This document shows positions 10,702-19,292 of a stretch of 64,000 nucleotides of DNA, piece after piece. The notes under the pieces are model-generated. The model did no database searches, was not told the DNA's origin, and saw only the letters and a program-made list of their open reading frames with translations. Origin of the DNA: Dickeya lacustris. Lineage in GTDB: Bacteria; Pseudomonadota; Gammaproteobacteria; Enterobacterales; Enterobacteriaceae. The translations under genes and the position numbers were made by a program. The stretch spans positions 806,001-870,000 of the forward strand of contig NZ_CP114280.1 in the NCBI RefSeq assembly GCF_029635795.1, read 5' to 3'. Each line of letters starts with the position of its first letter. Position 1 is the stretch's first letter.

Positions 10702-11430
10702 ATGACTGATGAGCAGACACCGCATCGCCCACGCCCGGAACGGGGCCGATTCTGCACCATGCCGCAGGAATATGGCCGCTCCCGGCTGGGTGCGCCATTA
10801 TTATGGTTTGCCGCGAGTAAACCCGGTGGGCAGTGTGGCCTTATCATCGCCGGAACGCACGGCGATGAAACCGCGTCGGTTGTGGCGCTGTCGTGTGCGC
10901 TACGCACCATTCAGCCCGAGACACTGGCGCATCACGTGGTGCTGGCCGTCAATCCCGATGGCTGTCAACTCGGCACCCGCGCAAACGCATATGGAGTTGA
11001 CCTCAACCGCAATTTTCCGGCAGCCAATTGGCAGTCCAGCCCAACGCAATATCGCTGGAGTGAGGACACCGCCGTGCGCGATGTACAGCTCGGCACAGGG
11101 GGTGTGCCGGGGTCGGAACCTGAAACCGATGCGTTATGCAAACTTATCGGGCGGTTATCGCCAGCATGGGTCATCTCGTTTCATGAACCGCTGGCCTGTA
11201 TTGAAGACCCGCATTTATCCCCCCTGGGGGCCTGGCTTGCAAACACGTTTGCTTTACCGCTGACAAGCTCGGTGGGCTATGCCACGCCGGGGTCGTTTGG
11301 CAGTTGGTGTGCGGAGCGCAATCTGCACTGTATTACGGCTGAACTCCCCGCCATTTCGCCAGACCGAGCCAATCAAGACTACCTGCACGCGTTGACTCGC
11401 CTACTCACCCACCCCGCAGCGGGCCAGTAA
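10702..11430 (+). CDS. mpaA: murein tripeptide amidase MpaA
   Basis: Cytoplasmic zinc carboxypeptidase (M14 family) that cuts the gamma-D-Glu-mesoDap bond of murein tripeptide during cell-wall recycling. The 242-residue product has the zinc motif GTHGDE near 51-56, the substrate-binding NPDG and GVDLNRNFPAANW segments near 87-110, a third zinc histidine in SFHEPLACIEDP near 160 and the catalytic glutamate region CITAELPAIS near 215. Start ATG 10702. With the divergent mppA it forms a functional pair: MppA captures the tripeptide and MpaA degrades it. Confidence 0.95.
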   Translation: MTDEQTPHRPRPERGRFCTMPQEYGRSRLGAPLLWFAASKPGGQCGLIIAGTHGDETASVVALSCALRTIQPETLAHHVVLAVNPDGCQLGTRANAYGVDLNRNFPAANWQSSPTQYRWSEDTAVRDVQLGTGGVPGSEPETDALCKLIGRLSPAWVISFHEPLACIEDPHLSPLGAWLANTFALPLTSSVGYATPGSFGSWCAERNLHCITAELPAISPDRANQDYLHALTRLLTHPAAGQ

Positions 11431-11504
11431 TTTTTTATACCAATGTTGCACTTGTTGCCCTACACTAATCAGCATGTTAATCACCTGTAATAAAGGACGT
11501 AAGC

Positions 11505-12008
11505 ATGTCAACGAATGTACATTTTCAGGGTAATCCAGTACCGGTTGCAGGAACCTTCCCAGCGACGGGCAGCCAGGCACCGGCCTTTTCTCTGGTCGCC
11601 AAAGACCTGTCTGATGTGGCACTGAGCCACTATGCCGGTAAACGCAAAGTCCTGAACATTTTCCCCAGCATTGATACCGGTGTATGTGCGGCATCTGTGC
11701 GTAAATTCAACCAGTTGGCTTCTGAGCTTGAGAATACCGTTGTACTGTGTATTTCTGCTGATCTGCCATTTGCACAAGCGCGTTTTTGTGGTGCGGAAGG
11801 TCTGAACAACGTGGTGGTGCTCTCCACACTGCGCGGTGCAGCATTCCAGCAGGATTACGGTGTGGCGATTGCCGATGGCGCATTAAAAGGCCTGACGGCT
11901 CGCGCCGTGGTCGTTCTTGATGAAAACGACAACGTGCTGCACAGCGAGCTGGTTAACGAAATCACCAACGAACCCAACTATGATGCGGCACTGGCGGTAT
12001 TGAAATAA
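11505..12008 (+). CDS. tpx: thiol peroxidase Tpx
   Basis: Periplasmic or cytoplasmic thioredoxin-dependent lipid and alkyl hydroperoxidase of the atypical 2-Cys peroxiredoxin class. 167 residues against 168 in E. coli. The peroxidatic Cys61 is in [12 protein letters not shown] and the resolving Cys95 in [12 protein letters not shown] 11505 is preceded by a TAAAGGACG ribosome site. In E. coli tpx and tyrR are close neighbours; here more than 5 kb of accessory DNA separates them. Confidence 0.97.
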   Translation: MSTNVHFQGNPVPVAGTFPATGSQAPAFSLVAKDLSDVALSHYAGKRKVLNIFPSIDTGVCAASVRKFNQLASELENTVVLCISADLPFAQARFCGAEGLNNVVVLSTLRGAAFQQDYGVAIADGALKGLTARAVVVLDENDNVLHSELVNEITNEPNYDAALAVLK

Positions 12009-12284
12009 TTCCGCGTTGCGGCTGGTCTGACGGCTGTTTCTGACCGAAACACAGCGGTATAAGATCCACAGAGGTCGAGCCGCGATACAGCCGCAGTTTG
12101 ATGCCAGATGCCATCGCTAATAGTCTGGTTAATGACTGCGCAGTATTCAGTATCGGGACATACCCCATCGGCCAGCGTGGAAATGCGTTAAAGCCGCAGA
12201 TAAAGAGAAGCAGATAAAGTAAAAATCCACCTCTTGAAGAGGTGGCTTTAAAGTGGGGCTCCCTAGAAGGGAGCCTTGTTCTTT

Positions 12285-12722
12285 TTAATCCTGTAACAAC
12301 TCCATCTGCTGTTCGTACTCCTGATCCTTCTTATCCTGATGCTTCACATAACGTCTTATAATCTCTTCGTTCACTCCAACCGTGTCAGCAAAGTAGCCCC
12401 TTGCCCAGAAGTGATTGCCCCAAAGCTTTTTTCGTATATGCGGAAATTTATTGTAGAGTCGAATGGCACTGCGTCCTTTCAGGACGCCCATTAACGTCGA
12501 TATTGAGAGTTTGGGCGGGATCATCACTACCAAATGGACATGATCTGATTGCACATTCAATTCCAATATCTCGCAATCCTTCATATTGCACAGTATGTAA
12601 ATTGAACGATAAAGCTCTTTCCCCACTGCTCCCGTTAAAATCTTATAGCGATATTTCGGTGTCCAGACCAAGTGATATTTGCAACGCCAAAACACATGTG
12701 CTGAACTTCTATAACTGCTCAT
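12285..12722 (-). CDS. tnpA: IS200-type transposase TnpA (Y1 HUH family)
   Basis: Single-strand DNA transposase of the HUH/Y1 family. 145 residues. The HUH pair is His61 and His63 in SDHVHLVV and the catalytic tyrosine is Tyr125 in IIRRYVKHQ. The N-terminal FWRCKYHLVWTPKYRY segment is typical of IS200. ATG 12722 starts the family-type MSSYR sequence; the frame opens 17 codons earlier without similarity. The gene looks intact, but its left-end hairpin is split by the IS3-family insertion, so this copy is probably immobile. No tnpB-like gene accompanies it. Confidence 0.93.
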   Translation of the reverse strand: MSSYRSSAHVFWRCKYHLVWTPKYRYKILTGAVGKELYRSIYILCNMKDCEILELNVQSDHVHLVVMIPPKLSISTLMGVLKGRSAIRLYNKFPHIRKKLWGNHFWARGYFADTVGVNEEIIRRYVKHQDKKDQEYEQQMELLQD

Positions 12723-12822
12723 GTCAGTGATTTCCTTCTTACTTGTGGTGAGTAAGAGAAGATCTTCTGGCATGGGCTTTCTTCAGGCTATAGCCTCACA
12801 GGAACAATCACCACCTCCCGAG

Positions 12823-12826
12823 GAGG
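12823..12826. repeat. left target-site copy GAGG of the IS3-family insertion
   Basis: GAGG directly abuts the left inverted repeat at 12827. The same four bases abut the right end at 14088-14091. IS3-family elements make 3-5 bp duplications, so this is the signature of transposition. Confidence 0.85.
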
Positions 12827-12900
12827 TGTAGTGGCACACTAAATTTGGCCACCTGAATAGAGGTGATATCATCGCCTCATAGTCAAAAACAGGTGACATT

Positions 12901-14079
<1,179 letters not shown>

Positions 14080-14087
14080 CCACTACA

Positions 14088-14091
14088 GAGG
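14088..14091. repeat. right target-site copy GAGG of the IS3-family insertion
   Basis: GAGG immediately after the right inverted repeat, equal to the four bases before the left end at 12823-12826. Confidence 0.85.
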
Positions 14092-14110
14092 TGGTTTAAA
14101 GCTGACAACA

Positions 14111-14140
14111 AAAGGAGAGGCAAAAAACCTCTCCTTTTTT
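14111..14140. terminator. strong hairpin terminator beyond the insertion elements
   Basis: AAAGGAGAGG / CCTCTCCTTT around the loop CAAAAAA, followed by a T-rich tract. It points in the tpx direction and no gene lies just before it except the mobile elements, so it may be the original tpx terminator displaced by them (inference). Confidence 0.75.
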
Positions 14141-14585
14141 ATTTTTTATGATACCCGCGCGGCTGCCTTGTCTGGCCCCTCTCACCTCTGCGCTGAATGC
14201 CCAACGGTATCGCCTCAACCGGCGAGGGCGATAAAAAACGCACTTGCGCACAGGCCACCAGAAAGCAGAAAACGCGGCGGCCACATTCCGAGCCGGTATC
14301 ATCGCTACGCGGCCTTGTGCCATCTTAGGGTAATGCCAGCCATAAAATATCACTCACGCCACTGTTGCAGTAAACTTAAGTACACTGGCACACGTAACTG
14401 CCACTCACTCCCTCAACAACGCCCGTTTTGGCAACGATTAGCCCGCGTTAAACCTGCCTCTCTGCCTTGAATTATTCATATTTTCTGTATTATCTGTATG
14501 CAATATGCGCAATAATAAGCTGTTGTAAAAAACGACTCCTCATCCATGTTTAGCATGCCTGTTGCTGATTTTTTCAGGAGAGAAC
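14141..14585 (+). other. intergenic region before the GNAT gene
   Basis: About 445 bases without a supportable gene. The frame open from 14024 to 14470 has no recognisable product. AT-rich promoter-like sequence occupies 14465-14545. Confidence 0.4.
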
Positions 14586-15149
14586 ATGTTTCCATTACTG
14601 ACGCCCCGTTTATCTATACGCCCGTTCGTCACCGCTGATGCCCCTATGCTGCATGAGGCTATTCATGAATCGATAGAGAGCGTTGGCCGCTGGTTGCCTT
14701 GGTGTTCACCGGCATATGACCTGGGTTGCGCACAGGAATGGATCAACCATTGTGACCAGCAGCGTCACGAAGGCCGTTCTTTTGAATTGGTAATAACAGA
14801 CCGCAACTCGGAGCATTTACTTGGCTCGGTTGCTATCAATGACATTAACAGAGCCTACCGCCTTGGCAATATCGGCTACTGGGTTCGCCAGTCGGCACAG
14901 CAACAAGGGGTAATGACCGAAGCAGTCAAAGAGATAGCCGCATTTGGCTTCGGTACGCTCGGTTTAACCCGGCTGGAAATTCTCGCCGCTGAACAGAACC
15001 ACGCCAGCCGTCGAGTCGCAGATAAAGTAGGTGCGCAGTTTGAAGGTTTGCTCCGTAATCGAATAATCCTGCGCGACCACCCTGTCACAGCAGCCATCTA
15101 CTCACTCACCCCTGACGATATAATCCCCCTCTCCCCTCCTTCGTCATAA
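14586..15149 (+). CDS. GNAT N-acetyltransferase, RimJ/RimL type
   Basis: 187-residue acetyltransferase of the RimL/RimJ group, which acetylates protein N-termini or small amines with acetyl-CoA. Visible are the N-terminal LLTPRLSIRPF, the acetyl-CoA pyrophosphate-binding region GYWVRQSAQQQGVMTEAV near 102-120 (a diverged Q/RxxGxG loop) and the C-terminal EQNHASRRVADKVGAQFEG near 140-160. ATG 14586 has CAGGAGA immediately upstream; the longer frame from 14562 is less likely. The target is unknown; it lies in the accessory segment between tpx and tyrR. Confidence 0.85.
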   Translation: MFPLLTPRLSIRPFVTADAPMLHEAIHESIESVGRWLPWCSPAYDLGCAQEWINHCDQQRHEGRSFELVITDRNSEHLLGSVAINDINRAYRLGNIGYWVRQSAQQQGVMTEAVKEIAAFGFGTLGLTRLEILAAEQNHASRRVADKVGAQFEGLLRNRIILRDHPVTAAIYSLTPDDIIPLSPPSS

Positions 15150-15363
15150 ACGGTTGCAGGCCCACTGTGCGGCGGTTCCTGGTGTAGCATTCACCTCGCG
15201 GCGGGGTAGTGAATTGATGGGTGGCCGATGCCGAATACCGGCCAAAACTGCGCCGTACCGCACCTTTACCCCACATCAGCACGAATGCGATTTCCCAGCG
15301 ACAATCGGACTAAAATCTGCCCATCCGTGGGCCATACAACGATTCATACGTAAAACGAGCCAG

Positions 15364-15576
15364 CTAATCCGTAAAACGCGCCCGCGCACGACGTTCCTGC
15401 CTATTCATGCCATGCCATTTACGCTGATGCCCACACATCCAACAAGAACAACAACAGGGTGTGCGGTAACACATTCCTGTCTGTGAGGGTGTTCTGGCGC
15501 CAGCATTATGGTAATGGCAACGTTTTGCTTTTAAGCGGCGAACATGATGCCTGCGCATCGCTCGTGTTTTTTTCAT
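15364..15576 (-). CDS. small conserved Cys/His-rich basic protein
   Basis: 70 residues, very basic, beginning MKKTRAMRRHHVRRLKAKR and holding a Cys-dense centre (TPCCCSCWMCGHQRKWHG) before a final MNRQERRARARF. The ATG at 15576 has an excellent AAGGAG ribosome site six bases upstream, which argues for a real gene. The RRHH ... CSCWMCG-RK ... QERR layout recalls a widespread family of short uncharacterised bacterial proteins (recalled, not searched). The cysteines could bind zinc. Function unknown. Confidence 0.7.
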   Translation of the reverse strand: MKKTRAMRRHHVRRLKAKRCHYHNAGARTPSQTGMCYRTPCCCSCWMCGHQRKWHGMNRQERRARARFTD

Positions 15577-15663
15577 TCTTCACTCCTTAAGATGGCGGCA
15601 AATGCCGCTATCGCTGGAATTCAGAATGACGATACTGACGTTTTGACATAAAAACCCTCTCGC

Positions 15664-16119
15664 TTACCGAGTATTAGCGCGAACTCTTCGCCTACTCAAT
15701 AATTCCATCAGGCGCGGTTTAGCGTTAGTCAGTTGGTGTAGCCCGCCCCTTAGCCATATTCCCTTGCCGCTATATTCAAGCCGGGCTGCATGATCAAACT
15801 GGTCATAATCCACCGGGTAGCCCAGTGCCGGAATCTCCTGCGGCAAACAGTGCCACATAATCCCCGCGCCACCGTGATGGATAACAACATCATGGCCGGA
15901 TAACCAGCGACTGTAGTCAACCCAGGCAATACGGTAGACGTTTGCACCAAGCTTTGCCATATACGGTTCGTTATCTTTTATTACGCTTACATCAACAAAA
16001 AGACAACCAGTGGCAAAAATATCCTGGTAACAGGAAGAACCTTTGTATTGGCGTATTGTGTTTTTTTTGCATGCGTATAGATTAATACAATGTACGTTAT
16101 AGGATGGGTGTTTTAATTT
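15664..16119 (-). pseudogene. remnant of a GT1-type glycosyltransferase (C-terminal part)
   Basis: The reverse frame from 15960 encodes 98 residues with the nucleotide-sugar-binding signature of GT1/MGT glycosyltransferases: VVIHHGGAGIMWHCLPQEIPALGYP, then DYDQFDHAARLEYSG. The frame stays open upstream to 16119 with plausible protein-like sequence but no start codon or ribosome site, and the whole N-terminal acceptor domain is missing. It is therefore a truncated gene, cut on its 5' side by the AT-rich segment that follows. A short translated fragment from ATG 15960 cannot be excluded but could not be an active enzyme. Confidence 0.75.
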
Positions 16120-16215
16120 TTATTATTTTTTATCCGGCCTCTGCCAAACTCGGCTTTTATTAAAAAACACCATTTATTAAAAGGATTTTCATCAAAAAAT
16201 AAAAAAGAAGATAAG

Positions 16216-16863
16216 ATGATAAAAATAAAACGCCCACTATCACGCTTCACATTGCCCTTATTATTATTTGTATCGACACTTTTGATGTTTATTCAAGCAG
16301 CAATAAAACATAATGAAAGTGGTATTCTTTTATTTATCATAGACAGCATCATTCATTCGGTGTTTTTCATTTCCTTGTTTTTTGTATTTTCAGGAAAGAA
16401 CCGGCTGTTCTTTATTATTTTTGTTGTTCTCTTTGCCATTTTATTTTCTTTGTTTTATCTTATTTCATTCCAACACAATAGTTTTAAATATTATCTAAAA
16501 AATCATCCAGACCTCTTACAAAGTTGTATGAAAGAAGAGTATCATAATCCAGAAAAACAAACGCTGGCTTATTGCTTTACGAAAACGCATGATGAACATG
16601 ATTTAGATAGCGATATTTTTTATGATTCCGGTAATGAATTTTCCAGGCCATACGTTGAGCGCTCATGCGACTGGTGGCGGGCATTTGATGTACTGGCTGC
16701 GAAAAACAGCCCCAGTATATTACATAAATTCAATTTTCTTGAGACAGTCCGGGATATGAATATTAGTGTTTCTAAATTTGGCTACTCTTATTATTCGGTT
16801 AGTTACTCTTTTGAGTTTTTATATGTCTCACCGGAAAATAAGAAAGCCTGTAAACAGCATTAA
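16216..16863 (+). CDS. uncharacterised membrane protein, AT-rich
   Basis: 215 residues that I do not recognise. Three hydrophobic segments lie in the first 90 residues (about 12-28, 37-60, 65-85). A soluble C-terminal domain follows with four or five cysteines and an acidic patch (HDEHDLDSDIFYDSG). The gene and its 5' flank have much lower GC than the neighbours and use AT-ending codons, which suggests recent acquisition. The ribosome site is a weak GAAGATAAG before ATG 16216. The topology suggests an inner-membrane protein with a C-terminal periplasmic or cytoplasmic domain. No toxin, immunity or transporter motif is visible. Confidence 0.65.
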   Translation: MIKIKRPLSRFTLPLLLFVSTLLMFIQAAIKHNESGILLFIIDSIIHSVFFISLFFVFSGKNRLFFIIFVVLFAILFSLFYLISFQHNSFKYYLKNHPDLLQSCMKEEYHNPEKQTLAYCFTKTHDEHDLDSDIFYDSGNEFSRPYVERSCDWWRAFDVLAAKNSPSILHKFNFLETVRDMNISVSKFGYSYYSVSYSFEFLYVSPENKKACKQH

Positions 16864-16888
16864 ATAATGAACTTTGAATAGTCGCTAA

Positions 16889-16899
16889 ATTTATTAAAC
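16889..16899 (+). repeat. direct repeat ATTTATTAAAC, copy 1
   Basis: An 11-base direct repeat, found again at 17008-17018, brackets about 108 bases that contain a long inverted repeat. ATG follows closely after both copies. Confidence 0.5.
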
Positions 16900-16908
16900 A
16901 TGTTGATG

Positions 16909-16956
16909 GCAACCCGATTGTTGACCCGTCGGGCACCTGGTCAACAATCGGGTTGC
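16909..16956. repeat. 18-bp perfect inverted repeat
   Basis: Arms GCAACCCGATTGTTGACC (16909-16926) and its exact complement (16939-16956) surround a 12-base loop. It lies between the AT-rich membrane gene and the convergent GNAT gene. No T-run follows in either direction, so it may be a bidirectional mRNA end, a recombinase site or part of a small mobile repeat. Confidence 0.85.
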
Positions 16957-17007
16957 GACATGTCGGGCTGCGAGAGCCCATTACCGCTGCGCTGTTCGGG
17001 TGGCTCG

Positions 17008-17018
17008 ATTTATTAAAC
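17008..17018 (+). repeat. direct repeat ATTTATTAAAC, copy 2
   Basis: Second copy of the 11-base repeat at 16889-16899, thirty bases before the end of the downstream convergent GNAT gene. Confidence 0.5.
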
Positions 17019-17047
17019 CATGCTTCTCTTAAGCGAAAAGTTATCGC

Positions 17048-17605
17048 TTAATCGTCTGCAGGCGTGCAGCACCGGCTCATTATTAACGTTGCGTAATAAC
17101 GGCCATCCGCCAGCTTTTTATCGTTTTTTAAGCGCCCTTCCACTTCAAACCCGGCCAACTGATAGACGTCGATGGCTTTTTGGTTGGTTTCCAGCACACT
17201 TAGCGTCATTTTCTCAATCTGGTTGGCCTGCGCCCAGTCTATCGATTGCGCCAGCAGCGCGCGCCCAATCCCGTATCCCCAAAACGTTTTACGCACGCAC
17301 ACGCCAAATTCGACTTTATGCGACAATCGTCGCAGACAGCTCCCCTGACAACGCGAGAAACCGACCAGTTGGCCTTCGACTTCTGCCACGAGAAAGAGAT
17401 TGCCCGGCGCGGCGCTGTCTGTGACAATCAGCGCTGCAAAATCGGCCTCACTCATGAATGCCTCGCCGCGCTCGCGGTCGAGGTATTCCGTCTCGCCATC
17501 TATCTCAAGACGCAGCGGCGAAAGCAACGCCGCATCGCGGTGCTGCGCCGAACGCACGGTATACGTCACCCCACGTCGCTGATACTGCCGCTCATCGATG
17601 ACCAT
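17048..17605 (-). CDS. GNAT N-acetyltransferase
   Basis: 185-residue acetyltransferase with an acetyl-CoA fold: a central LFLVAEVEGQLVGFSRCQG strand pair, the pyrophosphate loop VRKTFWGYGIGRALLAQSIDWA near 104-125 (R/QxxGxGxA) and the C-terminal LSVLETNQKAIDVYQLAGFEVEGR typical of the family. Substrate unknown; the layout is that of the L-amino-acid or small-molecule N-acetyltransferase group. Its ATG overlaps the tyrR stop in TAATG, which suggests translational coupling to tyrR, so it may be expressed as a second gene of that transcript. Confidence 0.85.
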   Translation of the reverse strand: MVIDERQYQRRGVTYTVRSAQHRDAALLSPLRLEIDGETEYLDRERGEAFMSEADFAALIVTDSAAPGNLFLVAEVEGQLVGFSRCQGSCLRRLSHKVEFGVCVRKTFWGYGIGRALLAQSIDWAQANQIEKMTLSVLETNQKAIDVYQLAGFEVEGRLKNDKKLADGRYYATLIMSRCCTPADD

Positions 17606-19176
17606 TACGCGTCGTCTTCCTCGCTGCTTTTACGGCCACTGAGACCATATTCGCGCAACTTATTGGCAATGGCTGTATGAGAAACGCCCAGTCGCTTGGC
17701 TAACTTACGGGTGCTCGGATACGCCTGATACAAACGGGTCAGCACCGAGCGCTCGAAACGCTTGCTAATATCATCCAGCGAGCCTTCCAGCAGCTCATCG
17801 CTGTGCGTCACCACGTCCGGCTGAAAAGCCGGTAAATCAATATCGTGTAAACGTAATTCGTCGCCATCAAGCTGCGCCAGCGCGCGATACACGGTATTTT
17901 TCAACTGCCGCACGTTGCCAGGCCAACCATATTGCGGCAAGAGATTACGCACCTCCTGGGCCACTCGCGGCCGGGAAATGCCCTGTTCATCCGCAAAGCG
18001 AGTGACAAACAACTCCACCAGCGGCATCACATCAGCCGGGCATTCACGCAAAGGCGGCAGCGACAGCGTTAAGACATTCAGCCGGTAGTAGAGATCTTCA
18101 CGAAACAGGCCGCGCTGCACCAAATCCAGCAAGTTTTTCTGGGTCGCGCAGATAACGCGCACATCAACATGCACCTCATGCTCTTCACCCACGCGCCGGA
18201 AGGTGCCATCGTTAAGAAAGCGCAGCAATTTGGTCTGCATCTGTGGCGACATTTCGCCGACTTCATCGAGCAGCACCGACCCGCCATTCGCCTGTTCGAA
18301 AAAGCCCTTTTTCCCTTCCAGCGCGTTAGGATAAGCCCCCGGCGCATGGCCATAGAGTTCGCTTTCCATTACGTCATCAGGCAACGCGGCGCAGTTCAGC
18401 GCCAAAAACGGCTTTTTACCCCGGCTGCTACGCAAATGGCAGGCCCGCGCCAGCATATCTTTACCCGTGCCGGTTTCGCCCACCAGCAGCAGTGGCGCAT
18501 CCAGCATAGCCAGTTTACGCGCTTGCTCAACCACCTGACGCAGGCGTGGGCTGACAGCCACGATGTGATCGAACTCACGTTCATCATTAATCGGGGTATC
18601 CTGCAACTGGCGTCCCATCCGCACGGCGGATTTAAGCGTCACCAACGCACCGGCAACGGTGGACTTGCCGTTATCATCCTCCAGATGCACCGGCACCACT
18701 TCTAACAGAAAGTCCTGATTACGGATGACAACACGCGTTGTCTCGGCCTGCCCGCCGGATTCCTGCCAGCGGGTGAAGTTATAGCCACTCAGTAACTGGC
18801 CGATGGATAACGCCCGCGCTTTGTCGGCAGTTATCTCAAACAGATGAAGCGCCGCTGCATTGATAAGCTCGACCTTGCCCTTCAAATCCAGCGACAGCAC
18901 CGGCTCAGGCATCGACTCCAGCAGCGCATTCAGCGCCCGATGTTCGCGCTCAGAGGGCATAAACGCCACCGTGCGGACATCGCTGACGCCTGCAATGCGT
19001 CGAATTTCCGTCATTAATTCACGAAATTCATCAAAACCGAGGGTGGTGAAATTGAGGTAGATCCGGCCAGTCGGATCGATTTCGATACCACGCAAATCAA
19101 TCTGGCGCAGTACCAGCAGGTCAAGCAGCTCACGGGTAAGACCAATTCGGTCTTCACAAAACACTTCCAGACGCAT
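17605..19176 (-). CDS. tyrR: aromatic amino acid regulator TyrR
   Basis: Transcription factor that controls aromatic amino acid synthesis and transport with tyrosine, phenylalanine or tryptophan as ligands. The order is an N-terminal ACT domain (MRLEVFCEDRIGLTREL), a PAS domain near 80-190, an AAA+ domain with Walker A GETGTGKD and Walker B-type GGSVLLDEVGEM, and a C-terminal Fis-like HTH (TRKLAKRLGVSHTAIANKLR). 523 residues against 513 in E. coli. The extra residues include GAYPNA where sigma-54 activators have GAFTGA and where, as I recall it, E. coli TyrR has a gap. ATG 19176 matches the family start; the frame opens 16 codons earlier. A TyrR-box-like site lies upstream. Confidence 0.96.
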   Translation of the reverse strand: MRLEVFCEDRIGLTRELLDLLVLRQIDLRGIEIDPTGRIYLNFTTLGFDEFRELMTEIRRIAGVSDVRTVAFMPSEREHRALNALLESMPEPVLSLDLKGKVELINAAALHLFEITADKARALSIGQLLSGYNFTRWQESGGQAETTRVVIRNQDFLLEVVPVHLEDDNGKSTVAGALVTLKSAVRMGRQLQDTPINDEREFDHIVAVSPRLRQVVEQARKLAMLDAPLLLVGETGTGKDMLARACHLRSSRGKKPFLALNCAALPDDVMESELYGHAPGAYPNALEGKKGFFEQANGGSVLLDEVGEMSPQMQTKLLRFLNDGTFRRVGEEHEVHVDVRVICATQKNLLDLVQRGLFREDLYYRLNVLTLSLPPLRECPADVMPLVELFVTRFADEQGISRPRVAQEVRNLLPQYGWPGNVRQLKNTVYRALAQLDGDELRLHDIDLPAFQPDVVTHSDELLEGSLDDISKRFERSVLTRLYQAYPSTRKLAKRLGVSHTAIANKLREYGLSGRKSSEEDDA

Positions 19177-19254
19177 CAATACAACCTTCTTTGACAGGCG
19201 CGGCAGGGACGAGAGCTGCATCATACCCTGTCACCGCCGCAGGATGAAGTGGAG

Positions 19255-19272
19255 TGTCAGCAAATGTTGACA
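19255..19272. promoter_or_regulatory. candidate TyrR box upstream of tyrR
   Basis: TGTCAGCAAATGTTGACA has the TGT-N12-ACA symmetry of the TyrR box (consensus TGTAAA-N6-TTTACA) and lies about 80 bases upstream of the tyrR start. Autorepression of tyrR is known in E. coli. The inner positions differ from consensus, so this is a weak box. Confidence 0.45.
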
Positions 19273-19292
19273 CCCCAATGCACCGCTGTGGA

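Noticed and set aside
11962..12168. Reverse-strand open frame downstream of and overlapping tpx
   Set aside because: It overlaps the conserved tpx end, has no ribosome site and no product I can recognise.
14141..14470. Open forward frame after the IS elements
   Set aside because: Starts inside the IS3-family orfB in another frame; no similarity or ribosome site.
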